Positions 12,025 to 22,932 are shown, counted from the stretch's first letter. The stretch is 64,000 nucleotides of DNA from Rhyacophila brunnea (GCA_022495005.1 JAGYXB010001750.1:124001-188000); one strand, 5' to 3'. Notes: generated by a model not told the origin, from the sequence alone. Numbers and translations: made by a program.

Positions 12025-13075
12025 GTAGCTAGTAAGCTTCTAGGATTCATCATGAGACTGGCTAAAACGAGTATTACGTATACTATAGTAATACATTCCT
12101 TTAGTCCAGCGCTCGAAATGGAAAAATTTACGAACCGGAGCGCTCGACAGTTTTAAGATTTTTACATAGTAAAGTTATCAAAGTATAGATATGTGTTTTT
12201 TTTTCATAAAAATAAATGTGTTAGATTTTCTATTATATGGCCTATCCAGCTCAGACGGTCAAATTATTTATTCCACGAGACGGAGCGATAATTTTACCGA
12301 TTTTACGAACAGGAACGGCGCTCCGGTGCGTTCCGGTCCATTTCGAGCCCTGCTTTAGCCTGTGGTATACTACAGTATACTAAACTATATACGTTGTTTA
12401 ATTCTTTAGTTCGAAGCAGGCTTGAGAGTGGGTCTATTGTTTGGGCACCGCATCAGTTGAAGTATGGTTCGAGAGGGCTTAGAAGAAATTCTTGGAACTC
12501 GGTTGTATGAATACTATCCGTGGTTTTATCCAACTGACTTTCTCTTAGGTATGCTAACATACTGCAGTCTGCAATTTAGAAGAGGTGTTTATTTAGCTAC
12601 GTGTTTTTCGACTTATACGAGGTATAAATTCGAACTCTGCCATTCTGGGCAGTGTTGACCTGTGTGTCCCTGATAACTATCTTAGAAATAGAGAGCATCG
12701 GTTGTCTATTCTCCCAATGTGCAGAACCAACCTGCCACTGGTAATTCAAATTGGGAGGCGATAACTATGTTCACCCAAATTTCTTCGGGTGTTGATATAT
12801 TCCACTTGCGTGAGGGTGAGTTTAGGTGGACGTTATTTTAAAAATTCTTAAAACAGGCTCTCCTTAGCAAACTCGGTGTACTTCATTGAACTTCTATAGA
12901 TGTATAAATGTATTTTCACTGCTTTTGTATATTATGTTATCTTTTTATATTTTCATTTCTATCGATTTTATTGCTTTTCTTCTTTGTAATAATGTTACAT
13001 ATGATGCTGTGAACGTCTTAAACTTATAATTTGTAATGTCCATAATATGTTAAATTGAAATATATTCCAGTCAGG
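12025..13075 (+). pseudogene. LINE 3' end, Jockey/CR1-like, interrupted by a hAT MITE
   Basis: The coding remnant begins near 12,030 with KLLGFIMR and resumes after the MITE at 12,361 with RLESGSIVWAPHQLKYG, PWFYPTDFLLGMLTYCSLQF, CRTNLPL, IFHLREGEF and a stop near 12,840. This is the C-terminal region after the reverse-transcriptase palm of Jockey/CR1-like LINEs. Frameshifts break it. The 3' UTR ends with the shared GTCTTAAACTTATAATTTG block near 13,015-13,060. Close relatives are at 44,640 and 60,700. No catalytic motif is present, so it cannot be active. Confidence 0.85.
12107..12352. mobile_element. hAT MITE, CAGSGCTCGAAATGG family, copy 1
   Basis: The ends CAGCGCTCGAAATGG and CCATTTCGAGCCCTG are inverted repeats. 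The flanking 8-bp target duplication is CTTTAGTC (12,099-12,106) versus CTTTAGCC (12,353-12,360), one mismatch. The interior has CGGAGCGCTCG and CGGCGCTCCGGTGCG. It is 246 bp and noncoding. The TIR start and 8-bp duplication are hAT hallmarks. It sits inside a LINE. Confidence 0.93.
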
Positions 13076-13714
13076 ATTACATCACCGATGTGAAAGCTCG
13101 CTATTGACTGTGTTTGTCACTTGCATTTAATTCTTGAACTTCTTCATTATTTTGGGTACCCTACATGCAGTCTTTGTAATTTTCACAATCTGTTTGCTCT
13201 CAATAATTCTTCTAGTTCAAGTAGACAGTATACGATTCGTTAGGGAATGGATGATTGTATTATTCAATTATTTACAGTGCTGTTATGGCAGAACGCCGCC
13301 TTAAAAAATCATTCGATCAAAAATTTGCATATTGTTTTTTCAATGTCCCAGATTAAGCCAAGGGTCGGAAAATTGTAATCCACAAATGGCTTTTTGGAAT
13401 GCATGTGCTGTTTTTCATAAATATTAAATGTAAAAAAATCGTGAAAGTTGTGAAAATACTGCCAAGAAAACAATGCCCTCCCCCCCCCATGAACGGTTTT
13501 TATTTCAGGACAGCTTCTTTAAGCTTTCTTCAAAATCTTTTCTGTGAAAGTTTCTGGAATTAATGAATAGTGAACATATTCTATCTTTCTTTATAAACTC
13601 TGCCACTGCTGTTGTAAGCCAATTATATTTTTCTTCATTTAAAATTGACACAATTACTGTTTTTAAAAGAATGAAAGATATTTTTACTGAATATGAAAAT
13701 TTAAACAAATAATA
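13076..13714. other. AT-rich DNA, nothing recognised
   Basis: It contains a run of nine C near 13,480. No coding frame or shared repeat was noticed. Confidence 0.4.
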
Positions 13715-14475
13715 ACATTTTTTTTATTCAACGAATTATTATTAGCAAGTTCAAGTAAGTTACAACAAAAAATCTTGGAGTGATCCGTGATGTCGGTTAG
13801 TAAGTTTACGTCTTCTTCTTGGTCGTGCACTCATAGCTGAGGATCGTGACCACATTTAAATTTCGCCATCCTTTGAGCGACCAAGACTTTCCATCCTTCT
13901 CGATCTTCCGCTTCTCTCAGGGCAGAATGGATGCCCCCAGTCAGCTCTTTCACTTGGTCGCTCCATCGCGCAGACGCTCTTCCTCTGCTTCGCCTTCCCT
14001 GGAGGCTACCCAAAACTACCAGTCTCTCCAGGTTGTCCGGTCCGCGCCTGACAATATGTCCAAAAAACTGCAGAATTCTTCTCAGACATATCGTCGAGAG
14101 CCGTTCCTTTATCTTCAGTCCCTGGATGATTGACTGGTTCGTCCTGTGCTCCGTCCAAGAAATGCGAAGCATTCGGCGCCAACACCACATCTCAAAGGCA
14201 TCAATTGCCTTCCGTTCTCTTGCCTACTGCTACGTACTTTGATTTAAAATACAAAAGCCGATCACTAATAGTAGCTCAATTTGGAAAGCGCTTCAGTGAG
14301 TATTAAAAGCAATTAGTTAAAATCTGTCGCAATCAAGTACGACTCCTTTAGCATAGTGGCGCGATACCCGAGAGATACAGATTCGATTCGTGTCTTACTT
14401 TTTTTCAAAAAGATTTTCTCTATTGGTTATAATATATTTTCTCAGAAGTGTTTTTAAAATAATGTATGTTAAATA
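13715..14475 (+). repeat. tRNA-like SINE-2 copy split by a LINE insertion
   Basis: The left part (TTTTTATTCAACGAATTATT, AGCAAGTTCAAGTAAG, GGAGTGATCCGTGATGTCGG) stops near 13,805. The element resumes at about 14,234 with TACTTTGATTTAAAATACAA, a decayed core (box-A-like TTTAGCATAGTGG, box-B-like GATTCGATTCG near 14,380) and the tail with CTATTGGTTATAATATATTT. TACGT on each side of the inserted LINE may be a short target duplication. Confidence 0.75.
13806..14233 (-). pseudogene. LINE reverse transcriptase C-terminal fragment (RTE-like, type beta)
   Basis: A clean 119-codon minus-strand frame (14,190-13,831) reads MWCWRRMLRISW, RLSTICLRRILQFFGHIVRR, GRRSRGRASARWSDQVKEL and ALREAEDREGWKVLVAQRM. 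This is the C-terminal tail of an insect non-LTR retrotransposon; palm and endonuclease are absent. The 3' end is GAAGAAGA at about 13,815-13,808. It is the best preserved of four type-beta copies (others at 9.7, 43.9 and 63.7 kb) and interrupts a SINE-2, so it is younger than that SINE. Confidence 0.88.
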
Positions 14476-15571
14476 ATAATTTAATGCGATTTCACAACGC
14501 AAGTGGGTTGTTATAAAATATCTACATAATGCAGAAAAGTATTTTCAATATACGGATGCTCTCTTTTTATCGATTTATGATGCTCCAAGCTATCAAATTT
14601 AAACGTAGTCTGCCATCCCTATTTATATTACATGCGCGAAAAGTAAATAACAACGAACTCTAAAAGTTTCAAATATTATTATGTTATATTATTATTTAAT
14701 TTATTATTTACTCGTTAAAAAACTAAAGAGCTTAGAGATCATAAATGGAGATACGTGCTGAGAATCTCTATGTGAAACCATCAAAAACGTTGTCATGTTC
14801 CCAGAATGAAATCATTTTGATTTATTACATTATCAGAAATGTACACTCGTTACCTCCAATTACTCGAGTCGCCCATAGACAATATTATTGAGAGAGAGAA
14901 AGACAGATCTCTGTTCGGAAATTTTGTTATTTGCCACTATGCCTTACCACTTTCTCCTCTCAACTCGACTGATCGCGTTCATGTAATAACTAACTAGTGA
15001 TATGTACCTGCGCAGGTACATGCGTACAATGTACGAACACACTCGACGAACTAAACTTAGAATCGACAGGCAGGCAATAATTATTATTGTGATATAAAAA
15101 GTGGTTTTGTAATGTAGAAACAAACACTGCTCGCTTAGAAATTATTTAAACATTTTTGCTGTCGCAACTTCTCAGCTGTTTTTGTCTAATTAGCGAGTTA
15201 TAATGTCAGTATACTATATTATGGGAATGGGGCGATTGAGCGTCGTCGACTGGATGACGGGACAACTGAACGCCGCATATGTGAATGAAATGTGTGAGAA
15301 AATATTATATTTCTTGGACCAGGAAGGATACTAATAAAATATCAATCTATAGTACATCAAGGTTTACAATAAAATTGTTATAAATTCGTATTTAGGTTGT
15401 GCTTTAATAACGATATTGCGCAATTACCGTTGAAGTGAATCAATATTTCGCAAATTGCTCAATATATTTCAACTAGCTTTTGAATGGCATAATATATTAT
15501 TACACAAACTATCAATTAATAGAACAACGAAAGGATGAACAGTATTGCGCAATATTTAGTATTGATCTAAT
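14476..15571. other. Non-repetitive DNA, no gene recognised
   Basis: The block at 15,225-15,290 with GGGACAACTGAACGCCGC resembles the ends of the inverted repeat at 53.7-54.1 kb and may be a solo end. Otherwise nothing was recognised. Confidence 0.4.
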
Positions 15572-16035
15572 CAGGGGTAGTCAATCTGGTCCCTACCGCT
15601 CACTAGTGGACGTTCCAGCTTTCATGGTGGGCGGCAGTGGTCTTAAAAATATGTTCACTATGATTTCATAAAATTCCCCGTAACAATTTAAATTTCAGGA
15701 AATATAGATACTATTTGTATCGGCCTCGCATATGTTGGGGATCTCATTAATAATTTAATGAATTAAATATAATTCCATCAGAGTTCATGCTTCTATGTAT
15801 GCAAAGTATAAAAAAAGATAGATTTAACTATTAAGTATTTGGTAAGTAATTATTATTATATGCTTTAACTTGCTGTAACTATTTTATAACTGTAGATATA
15901 AATTTTATAAAGTAAAGTTACTTCCGTACTTTATAAATCACCATTACTGTGGAACCGGTGGGCGGTTAGAAAATTTTACTACTAACTGAGATACAAAAGG
16001 GGGGGGGGTAGGCATAAAAAGGTTGACTATCCCTG
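15572..16035. mobile_element. hAT MITE, CAGGGGTAGTCAA ends
   Basis: The termini CAGGGGTAGTCAA and TTGACTATCCCTG are inverted. The flanks are ATCTAAT on the left and ATCTAAAT on the right, an 8-bp target duplication with one missing base. The 464-bp interior includes GTGGGCGGCAGTGG and GGTGGGCGGTTAG, and a run of ten G near 16,000. It is noncoding. Confidence 0.85.
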
Positions 16036-16314
16036 ATCTAAATAATAAAATGTAACTTCCTGTACCAAAAATGTTGTGATTGATTGTTCAGTATATCTAA
16101 TAGCGCCTGTACACGTGTATGGATTTACTGGCAGTAACAGTGCGTATTTTAAACTATCGTGACAATAACTGGTTACACGTAAAAGTGCTGACTGTCTCTC
16201 TAATCTCATTCTTCAAAAGTAAGCGAGACGCAATGTCACAAATAGTACTATTTGGCAGGTAGTGAAAATCGGTTAACCTCAAAATGAGTATAATTCGTTT
16301 TTTTGCCGGCAGAT

Positions 16315-16420
16315 TCAATTTCAATTTCAATTTTAATTTTAATTTATTTTACATATTGTGGACATTACAAATTATAAGTTTAAGACGTTCACAACATGAC
16401 ATTTAGAAACAAAGAAATAT
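16315..16420 (-). repeat. LINE 3'-UTR tail (Jockey/CR1-like family)
   Basis: Read on the minus strand it ends ACAATATGTAAAATAAATTA then an A-rich AATTGAAATTGAAATTG tail, preceded by CTTATAATTTGTAATGTCC. The same block ends the LINEs at 13.0 and 46.2 kb. It is a severely 5'-truncated insertion of about 100 nt. Confidence 0.8.
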
Positions 16421-16909
16421 TATTAAAACAGCCACTTGCCACTATCGTTCTACTGGGCAAGCGCAAATCCAAATTTTATTGATTCATGCTTGCAATTGCA
16501 GGATAATACATGTTTACCCATACATTTTCTTGATGTGGTCGCAATTTACTGTCAACAGTATTGTATATTATCTATCTGGTCAAAGACTATCACAAGTCTA
16601 AATAAATTCTACGAAAATACAGGACAGAAAGAATAGTCTATGATTTTTATAAATAGTATTGTGTGATATTTAAAGACTATGCTATTTTGAGTTGTTATGG
16701 TCTTAAATTAGGATTCAAATATTCAGCGAGTTTAAGACTATGACATCTTGAATTATCATAGGTCAGGAATGGACAAAGTAAATAAAACTTGTGTTGTGGT
16801 CACACTGGTGACTGGTCATTCTGAAACCATTGACAATTTGACAGTAGTTTGTTGATAAATAGTAATAAATAAAACAAACAGTGATGGAATCATAGAAAAG
16901 GATCTCAGA

Positions 16910-18460
16910 GAACACATGAAAATCATAAGAAAATTGATACCGAATTAAAACAATATGTTAGAGATCACATCAATTGCATTCCTAGGGTAGAATCCCACTT
17001 CCTGAGAGCTCAAATTTTCAACCATGTCCGATCTAATAAGATCATATGGGCCTCCGCGGTGTGGAGGTTTATATTAATAAATTTTTGTTGTTTACGAGAT
17101 ATGAATGTCAGCCACTTGCTCAACCTATTAGGTCCATACTCTGACTCATACACAAATTGAAAAACAATATGTGTACTTGCCAGACCCAGGATTTGAACAT
17201 ATGACCCACGACGCTATAGTCCGACGCTTACACCAAACTAACTACCAGACAATTTATTGATGGCTTTTTAAATTTAGCAACACTATAGGCTATACAAAGA
17301 AAAGTGCCAACAAAATTATCGACCTTTTGTGAAGTTATCTCAGTATTCTACGATCTTTAACACAGAATTTAATATTGGGCGATTTCAGTCAAAAAAAGAT
17401 CAATGGTCAGCACAGCATATACAAATTTAAATAATACACAAAAACAAAACAATGAACTTCGTTCAATAATCATAACCCAAATAAAGAAAAGCACGAGAGG
17501 AGAAAAAATGACGTGAAAAATGGAGCTATCCCTGATCCAGATATTATAGTTTCATGCTTCGATTTGCAAGCAGTTCTTTCATAACCCTGTGGTGAAGTCT
17601 CAAACTTCTATTACACCAAAAAACTTGCAACATATTTCACTATCTTTGATATTGCTGCGAAAAAGGGTTTTGTTGTATCTGGAACGAAGTGACTGCTAAA
17701 AGAGGTTCTAATGAAATTGGTAGTTGTATTTATAAACCATTACTTGAAAAAGGAATTCTAAATTAGAATGGGCATTTTTGGTCCGATAACTGTGCTGGAC
17801 AAAATAAGAATAAATATTTAGTTGCGTTGTATTCATTATTGGAAACAGAAAATATAAAGTCTGTAACGCAAAAATATTTGATCACGGGTCACACCCAAAA
17901 TCAGTGGATACTGGATAGCGATGCACTCAAAAAAAAAAGAAAACTAAAAGTGCTCCAGTCTTCATACCAGCTCAATGGAAACCCATTATAACCATGGCTG
18001 AAAAGAATGGTGAACCTTATAGAGTTAATGCAATGGCAACTGATGATATATTTGACCTGAAATTGCTGTCCGATGAGCTGGGACAACATTAAGTTATAAC
18101 TACCGTAGGTACGAAGGTAACATGGCAAGCAATCAAAGTCATGCATTTGAAAAAAGAATCACCGTATAGTTTTTTCATTAAAACCAATTTTAATGATTCT
18201 TCCTATAAGTAAATTAATATAATGCTTCGCATGACGGGTCGTCCGGTTCCTATGAATATGATAATTATACTTAAAACTTATAATGAGCCACCAGGAATAA
18301 CCATGCAGAAAAAGCAAGATCTTTTAACCATATGCAAAAAAATTGATACCGATGACGTACCACGTTTCTTACAATAATTTGAAAGTTGCTAATAGTAGTC
18401 AAGTGGCAAGAAATGACTTAGTTCACGAAGAGAGTGATGGAAATTACTCTGATTAATTCT
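16910..18460 (+). pseudogene. Decayed repetitive insect protein, SDNCAGQNKN family, split by a SINE
   Basis: Plus-strand translation with stops and frameshifts recovers a long colinear protein: ELKQYVRDHINCIPRVESHF before the SINE at 17,021; IDGFLNLATL just after it; DPDIIVSCFDLQAVLS at 17,535; NFYYTKKLATY; EVTAKRGSNEIGSCIYK; FWSDNCAGQNKNKYLVALY at 17,780; YLITGHTQNQ; PVFIPAQWKPIITMA; and a C-terminal KKQDLLTICKKI near 18,330. I know this arrangement (FDLQ, RGSNEI, SDNCxGQNKN, GHTQ) from many near-identical uncharacterised predicted proteins in insect genomes, which suggests a transposon-derived origin; its biochemical role is unknown to me. This copy is dead. Confidence 0.8.
17021..17250 (-). 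repeat. SINE-1 copy inserted in a pseudogene
   Basis: Reverse-strand SINE: ACCATGTCCGATCTAATAAG, the GCCTCCGCGGTGTGGAGG hairpin, CAGCCACTTGCTCAACCTAT, AAACAATATGTGTACTTGCC and a box-B region CCAGGATTTGAACATATG. The tRNA-like head runs to about 17,250. It splits the SDNCAGQNKN-family pseudogene between the ESHF and IDGF segments. Confidence 0.88.
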
Positions 18461-19204
18461 AAATTATATAATAATTTTCATTACATAATGTCAAGAATCT
18501 TGAATAGGTTATCATAATCTTATACAATTATATATTTTAAAAAATCGGTAGGTATGTGATGATTTATCTATCCCAGTTATTTTATTATGTAATAAAAATT
18601 TCAAATAACCATTTTGTTTATTATTTTACTTGATATGAATAATATATTGAAGAGATTTTATGTTGTTTCATATTAGTTTGTATTGTTTACATGATGGGTT
18701 ATTTCAAAATTTATCAAAATAGTCCAATTTTAGACTATGACATTTCAAAAATACTACTAAAAATATGTTTTCTGTATGATTTTTCAATATAATAATTATT
18801 TCATACAAAAATACAAGCCCTGATACACATTGAGCAAGAAAATCGGTTTGGTACATACATTTTTAGATTTAGTTGAGAGGGTTTGAATCTTTGAATCCAA
18901 TTATCTCAGAATGCTGTTTTTTGACTTGTCATACTTTAAAACTAGGGGTGCGAAAAGTTCTATAAAGTACATTGTACAATTTTTGGAATTTTGACCAATT
19001 TGTAAATAATATCATTGTATAATGTAAGTTAATGAACGTCTGTGCAAGATTATTATGTAAAAGTACACCATCGACAAGTTTTTTTAACAACCGTAAACTT
19101 TGGTATTCACATTATATTTATCTGTGTAACGCGCAGCATTCAGTCACCTAGTTATCATCCGTACATTTGACGGTGCCAATTTGTCGTTTTTATCTCGGTT
19201 TCAA
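18461..19204. other. AT-rich DNA, nothing recognised
   Basis: TTTTAGACTATGACATTTC near 18,722 resembles TTTAAGACTATGACATCTTG near 16,731, on the other side of the pseudogene in direct orientation. This could mark the original element ends but is too short to rely on. Confidence 0.35.
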
Positions 19205-19906
19205 GTTTACAAGCAACTACTCTTCGAGAATTTAAATATTTTAACACCAAATCTTAGCTGAGTTATAATATACAACTTTTATCAATCACTTCCAGAATGG
19301 GAGTTCGCCGTCATGAGTAACCAAAAAAGATCTTAACTTGAAATTTAGACAGATTTTTAATAGGACAACTAAAAAAGAGCAAAATGTGTAATCTATATGG
19401 AATTTTATTGGGAGAAAAATTACATTCTTAAAAAAAAAAGTTTACAAGCAACTACTCTTCGAGAATTAAAATATTTTAACACAAAATCTAAGCTGAGTTA
19501 TAATATACAACTTTTATCAACCACTTCCAGAATGGGTGTTCGCCGTCATGAGTAACCAAAAAAGATCTCAACTTAAAATTTTGACGGATTTTTAATAGGA
19601 CAACTAAAAAAGAGCAAAATTTGTAATCTATATGGAATTTTATTGGGAGAAAAATTACATTCTTAAAAAAAAAAAGTTTACAAGCAACTACTCTTCGAGA
19701 ATTAAAATATTTTAACACAAAATCTAAGCTGAGTTATAATATACAACTTTTATCAACCACTTCCAGAATGGGTGTTCGCCGTCATGAGTAACCAAAAAAG
19801 ATCTCAACTTAAAATTTTGACGGATTTTTAATAGGACAACTAAAAAAGAGCAAAATTTGTAATCTATATGGAATTTTATTGGGAGAAAAATTACATTCTT
19901 AAAAAA
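19205..19906 (+). repeat. Three-unit tandem repeat, about 235-bp period
   Basis: Units start at 19,205, 19,440 and 19,676, each with GTTTACAAGCAACTACTCTT, and each ends in TACATTCTTAAAAAA. Units 2 and 3 look almost identical; unit 1 differs at more positions. The A-rich run closing each unit (seven to eleven A) varies in length. Open frames crossing the units are accidental. This may be a satellite remnant or a multimerised short element. Confidence 0.95.
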
Positions 19907-20322
19907 ACCGGAATCTGATTAAACTTAAATCAAAATTTATTAATAATTTCGCGATTTGGAAAACATAAAATATGGTAAGTGTAAATAATAATATTAATAT
20001 CTGCCAATATTTATTAGTAACAACTTGAAAACTGAACGTCTTCATTTTTTAATGTGCTTGGATCTAGCAAATGAATAGCTTTTATCAAGTGATCGGAAAA
20101 ATAACGCTTTTTATTGACATGGTTGTGGTTACGCATTTTCTTTAAACCCAGAAGCCACTCGCTTCATTAATGAGATACATATTTTTCACAATCAGAAATT
20201 TCAAAAAACTGTTTTGCTGTATTTTTAACGCTCAGTAGCGGTTTTTGGAGATTGATCACTATCAGGACGATCTTCATTTTATATTCTATTATCAGTTACT
20301 TATGTGGAGCTGAACTTACTCA

Positions 20323-20901
20323 TAGAGTTGAGTATTTCCCGAGAAAATCTCAATCTCGAGATTTGGGATTTCCAGAAAAGAGTTCTCGAGAATTCTCGAG
20401 ATATCGGGAAATTGAAAAAAAACCTGTAAAAATCCTAAAATCAGTGTAAAAACAGACAAATTCGAAAAAAATATGATTTTTTTTATTATTTATGTAAGAA
20501 GACAAACAAAATAGATGTAGGAAAACAAAAATAATTATAAACATTACTTATTAAAATAGACTTTCAAAAAACATAGACTGTCAATCGCTGCGCCTGACAA
20601 TCGCGTACGCTTTTGAGACACAAAATTCCCTGATGTTGCAAAAATTGCGCTCATTTTGAGTCGACGTTGGCTTCATTGTGTTAAATGCCCCGATAAGTCT
20701 TTGAACGTTTTGTGTTTTCTGTCCACTTTTTCCATATAGAAAATCTTTTTTTCAATTAATATTTTGATAATGAAGAAATCCCGAATCCCGAGAAAAGATT
20801 CTCGAGATCCGGGATTTCCCGAAAAGTTAAAAATTTGAATTCTCGAGATTCGGGATGGAAAATCTCGAAATTTTCTCGAGAATTCCCGAAACCCAACTCT
20901 A
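20323..20901. mobile_element. hAT MITE with CTCGAG-rich ends
   Basis: Termini TAGAGTTG and CAACTCTA, flanked by a perfect 8-bp target duplication CTTACTCA (20,315-20,322 and 20,902-20,909). The subterminal 120 nt on both sides is packed with CTCGAG and CGGGA/TCCCG motifs, for example ATTCTCGAGATATCGGGAAA at the left and GATTCTCGAGATCCGGGATT at the right. It is 579 bp with no convincing coding frame. TAGNGTTG ends with an 8-bp duplication indicate hAT. Confidence 0.93.
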
Positions 20902-21534
20902 CTTACTCATATACTATCGTTGATTTTTTCTTCGATAATAGTGGCGTATCGAATGATATAAATTTCACAATGGTGTAAACAAACCTGTAGCAAATATAAT
21001 GTAGGTATATATATATTTACGCAAATATATATATATTAAAAGTTAATTGGATCGAAATCAGTAAATGACTCCCTTAAAGTACTATAGGACAATGTTTAAT
21101 CTTGAAATGGATATGGTAATTTATCTAGTATACTTTGACTAAACCAATCCTAATGCAACAGTCCCAATAATTATTAACGATTAAAATTTAAAATGACTAA
21201 AGTCGAAGCAGTGTTATGCCATTATGTACCTACTCTGTAATTACCATCACATTTATTTATATAATATTATTATTATTATATTGCACAAACTTATTCATCA
21301 GTTGTGTTTAGCTGTTAGAGCTCATATAAAAAGTCTTGAATCATCATATTATATTATATTCGGCAATCTTCGGCTTTCGCGGGTAAACTGAAAGTGTAAA
21401 AGGGAAATAGGTATAAATACTAGGAAATATCCATTCGCAAAAATACATCAATAACAATAACAAAAAAATAAAAACTAACCAATGTTATACATATATTCAT
21501 TTCTATTAATTATAATAAAAATTATAGTTATTTT

Positions 21535-21965
21535 ACAACGTTTTTCTTAGGTCATATTCTTATTTGTCCGGTGGTTGTTTGTCCGGTACAAATCTTGCAA
21601 TCGATTTTTTAATTAATTTTTAATATATCAGAACACGATGCCAATGCATTTTTTAATACTTTTAGCCATCTTTAAGTAGAATTAAATTCATTTTCAGTTA
21701 ATTCTGTTTTGTATGAAAAGTTATTTCGGAAGAAATCCGTAATCCAATCCACTATTAGGTATCAGTTGCTAGGAAATTATTAATATATACGTGCGTTACT
21801 ATGGAAATCAATATGAGTGTCAAAATGACATTTCAGTATTATTTCTATCAAATACGATTTTTTTTGATCGTTTAAGCTAGTCAAATCAAGTTTATATGAT
21901 TCAACAGAAAATTTAAAAAACGTTGTATATGAAAAGTTAATTTTATCTTGCAATTATTTTTTAGT
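21535..21965 (+). repeat. Dispersed 0.46 kb repeat, copy 2
   Basis: Same sequence as 2,909-3,372 in the same orientation, with a deletion of the segment after AATCGATTTTTTAATTAA and other small indels. Noncoding; class unknown. Confidence 0.75.
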
Positions 21966-22194
21966 ATGTCTTCTAATATCAAACATTAAATCATTAAAAC
22001 TCATCTTATAGTATATTTTAAGAATATCTTTGACAACTACATTGTTTGCATCAAAATTATCAATTGCAATTAAATCGATATCAGCTACCTACGTTAAATC
22101 TATTATTGTAAACCTGATAATGATGAAAATTTTGTATATTAATATCACTGACCGTCGATTTAATCAGATCTATCATTGCGTTAACATACTTTAT

Positions 22195-22545
22195 AGTAAA
22201 GGTGTACCCTTTTGCCAAACATACAACAACTCGGTAAGTTATTGCTTCACACCCACTTACCCCCTTCTCCCGCCCTTCGAACAGGCAATGCCGAAGATTA
22301 TCGAACATAGCCGATGATTCAAGACTATTTGTACAAACTCTACGCCGATATCAACATCTGTTGCGTGTATAGCATGCTGCACGCGGAGATGTTTTTATTT
22401 CGGACTACGAAAATAAGGTATATGATTGTGACAATTCTTAGTGGAACCATCTTACTTTACCATGTTGACATTCTTTTCCAGAGCGAGATCCAAACTCCAC
22501 GACGAAGAAGAGTGACGTCATCATCGGAGACCTTCTCCACCAACT
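22195..22545 (+). other. Coding-like island with splice-like signals, unrecognised
   Basis: A GC-richer island with three overlapping stretches of good codon character. Frame A runs from about 22,180 to a stop at 22,317 (SKGVPFCQTYNNS, then LPPFEQAMPKIIEHSR). Frame B begins at ATG 22,314 (MIQDYLYKLYADINICCVYS, then MLHAEMFLFRTTKI). It has a strong donor-like GGTAAGT at about 22,234, a polypyrimidine tract with ACAG near 22,283, a donor-like AAGGTATAT near 22,416 and TTCTTTTCCAG near 22,481. Joining AATAAG to the last acceptor extends frame B by RARSKLHDEEE to a stop. I do not recognise the product. It could be one or two real exons, or a gene fragment frameshifted at 22,315. Confidence 0.4.
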
Positions 22546-22932
22546 TAGTAATTATTATTGTTATCTATGACACTTAAACCTATTGATCACCCCAATTACA
22601 TCAGCATGTCTTACATTTTGTACAAATTACTGTATATGTAGGTAGAGGATAATATTATCTTATCATAGTAGTAGTAACCAAATATTTCAGTAGACATTTT
22701 GAACTGTAAAATGCATGTTTAATATAAATATAATAATTGACATGGTATACTACCTCTAATCCAATCTTAACTTAGAATCATTGTTTCTAATATAGTATGA
22801 AGTAGATTATTGAATATATTATAACATAACCCATTTGATATATTTGTATATTATATAATACCTATTGTATATTCTGTAGTATATTCCTGATACTTGAGAA
22901 ACTTTAAGGTATGTAATATTAATATTATCGAA

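Noticed and set aside
18722..18741. Direct motif pair TTTARGACTATGACAT as ends of the pseudogene element
   Set aside because: Only about 16 nt with mismatches and no target duplication; kept as a note only.
19488..19718. 76-codon minus-strand frame
   Set aside because: Falls within the tandem repeat units and depends on the A-tract length.
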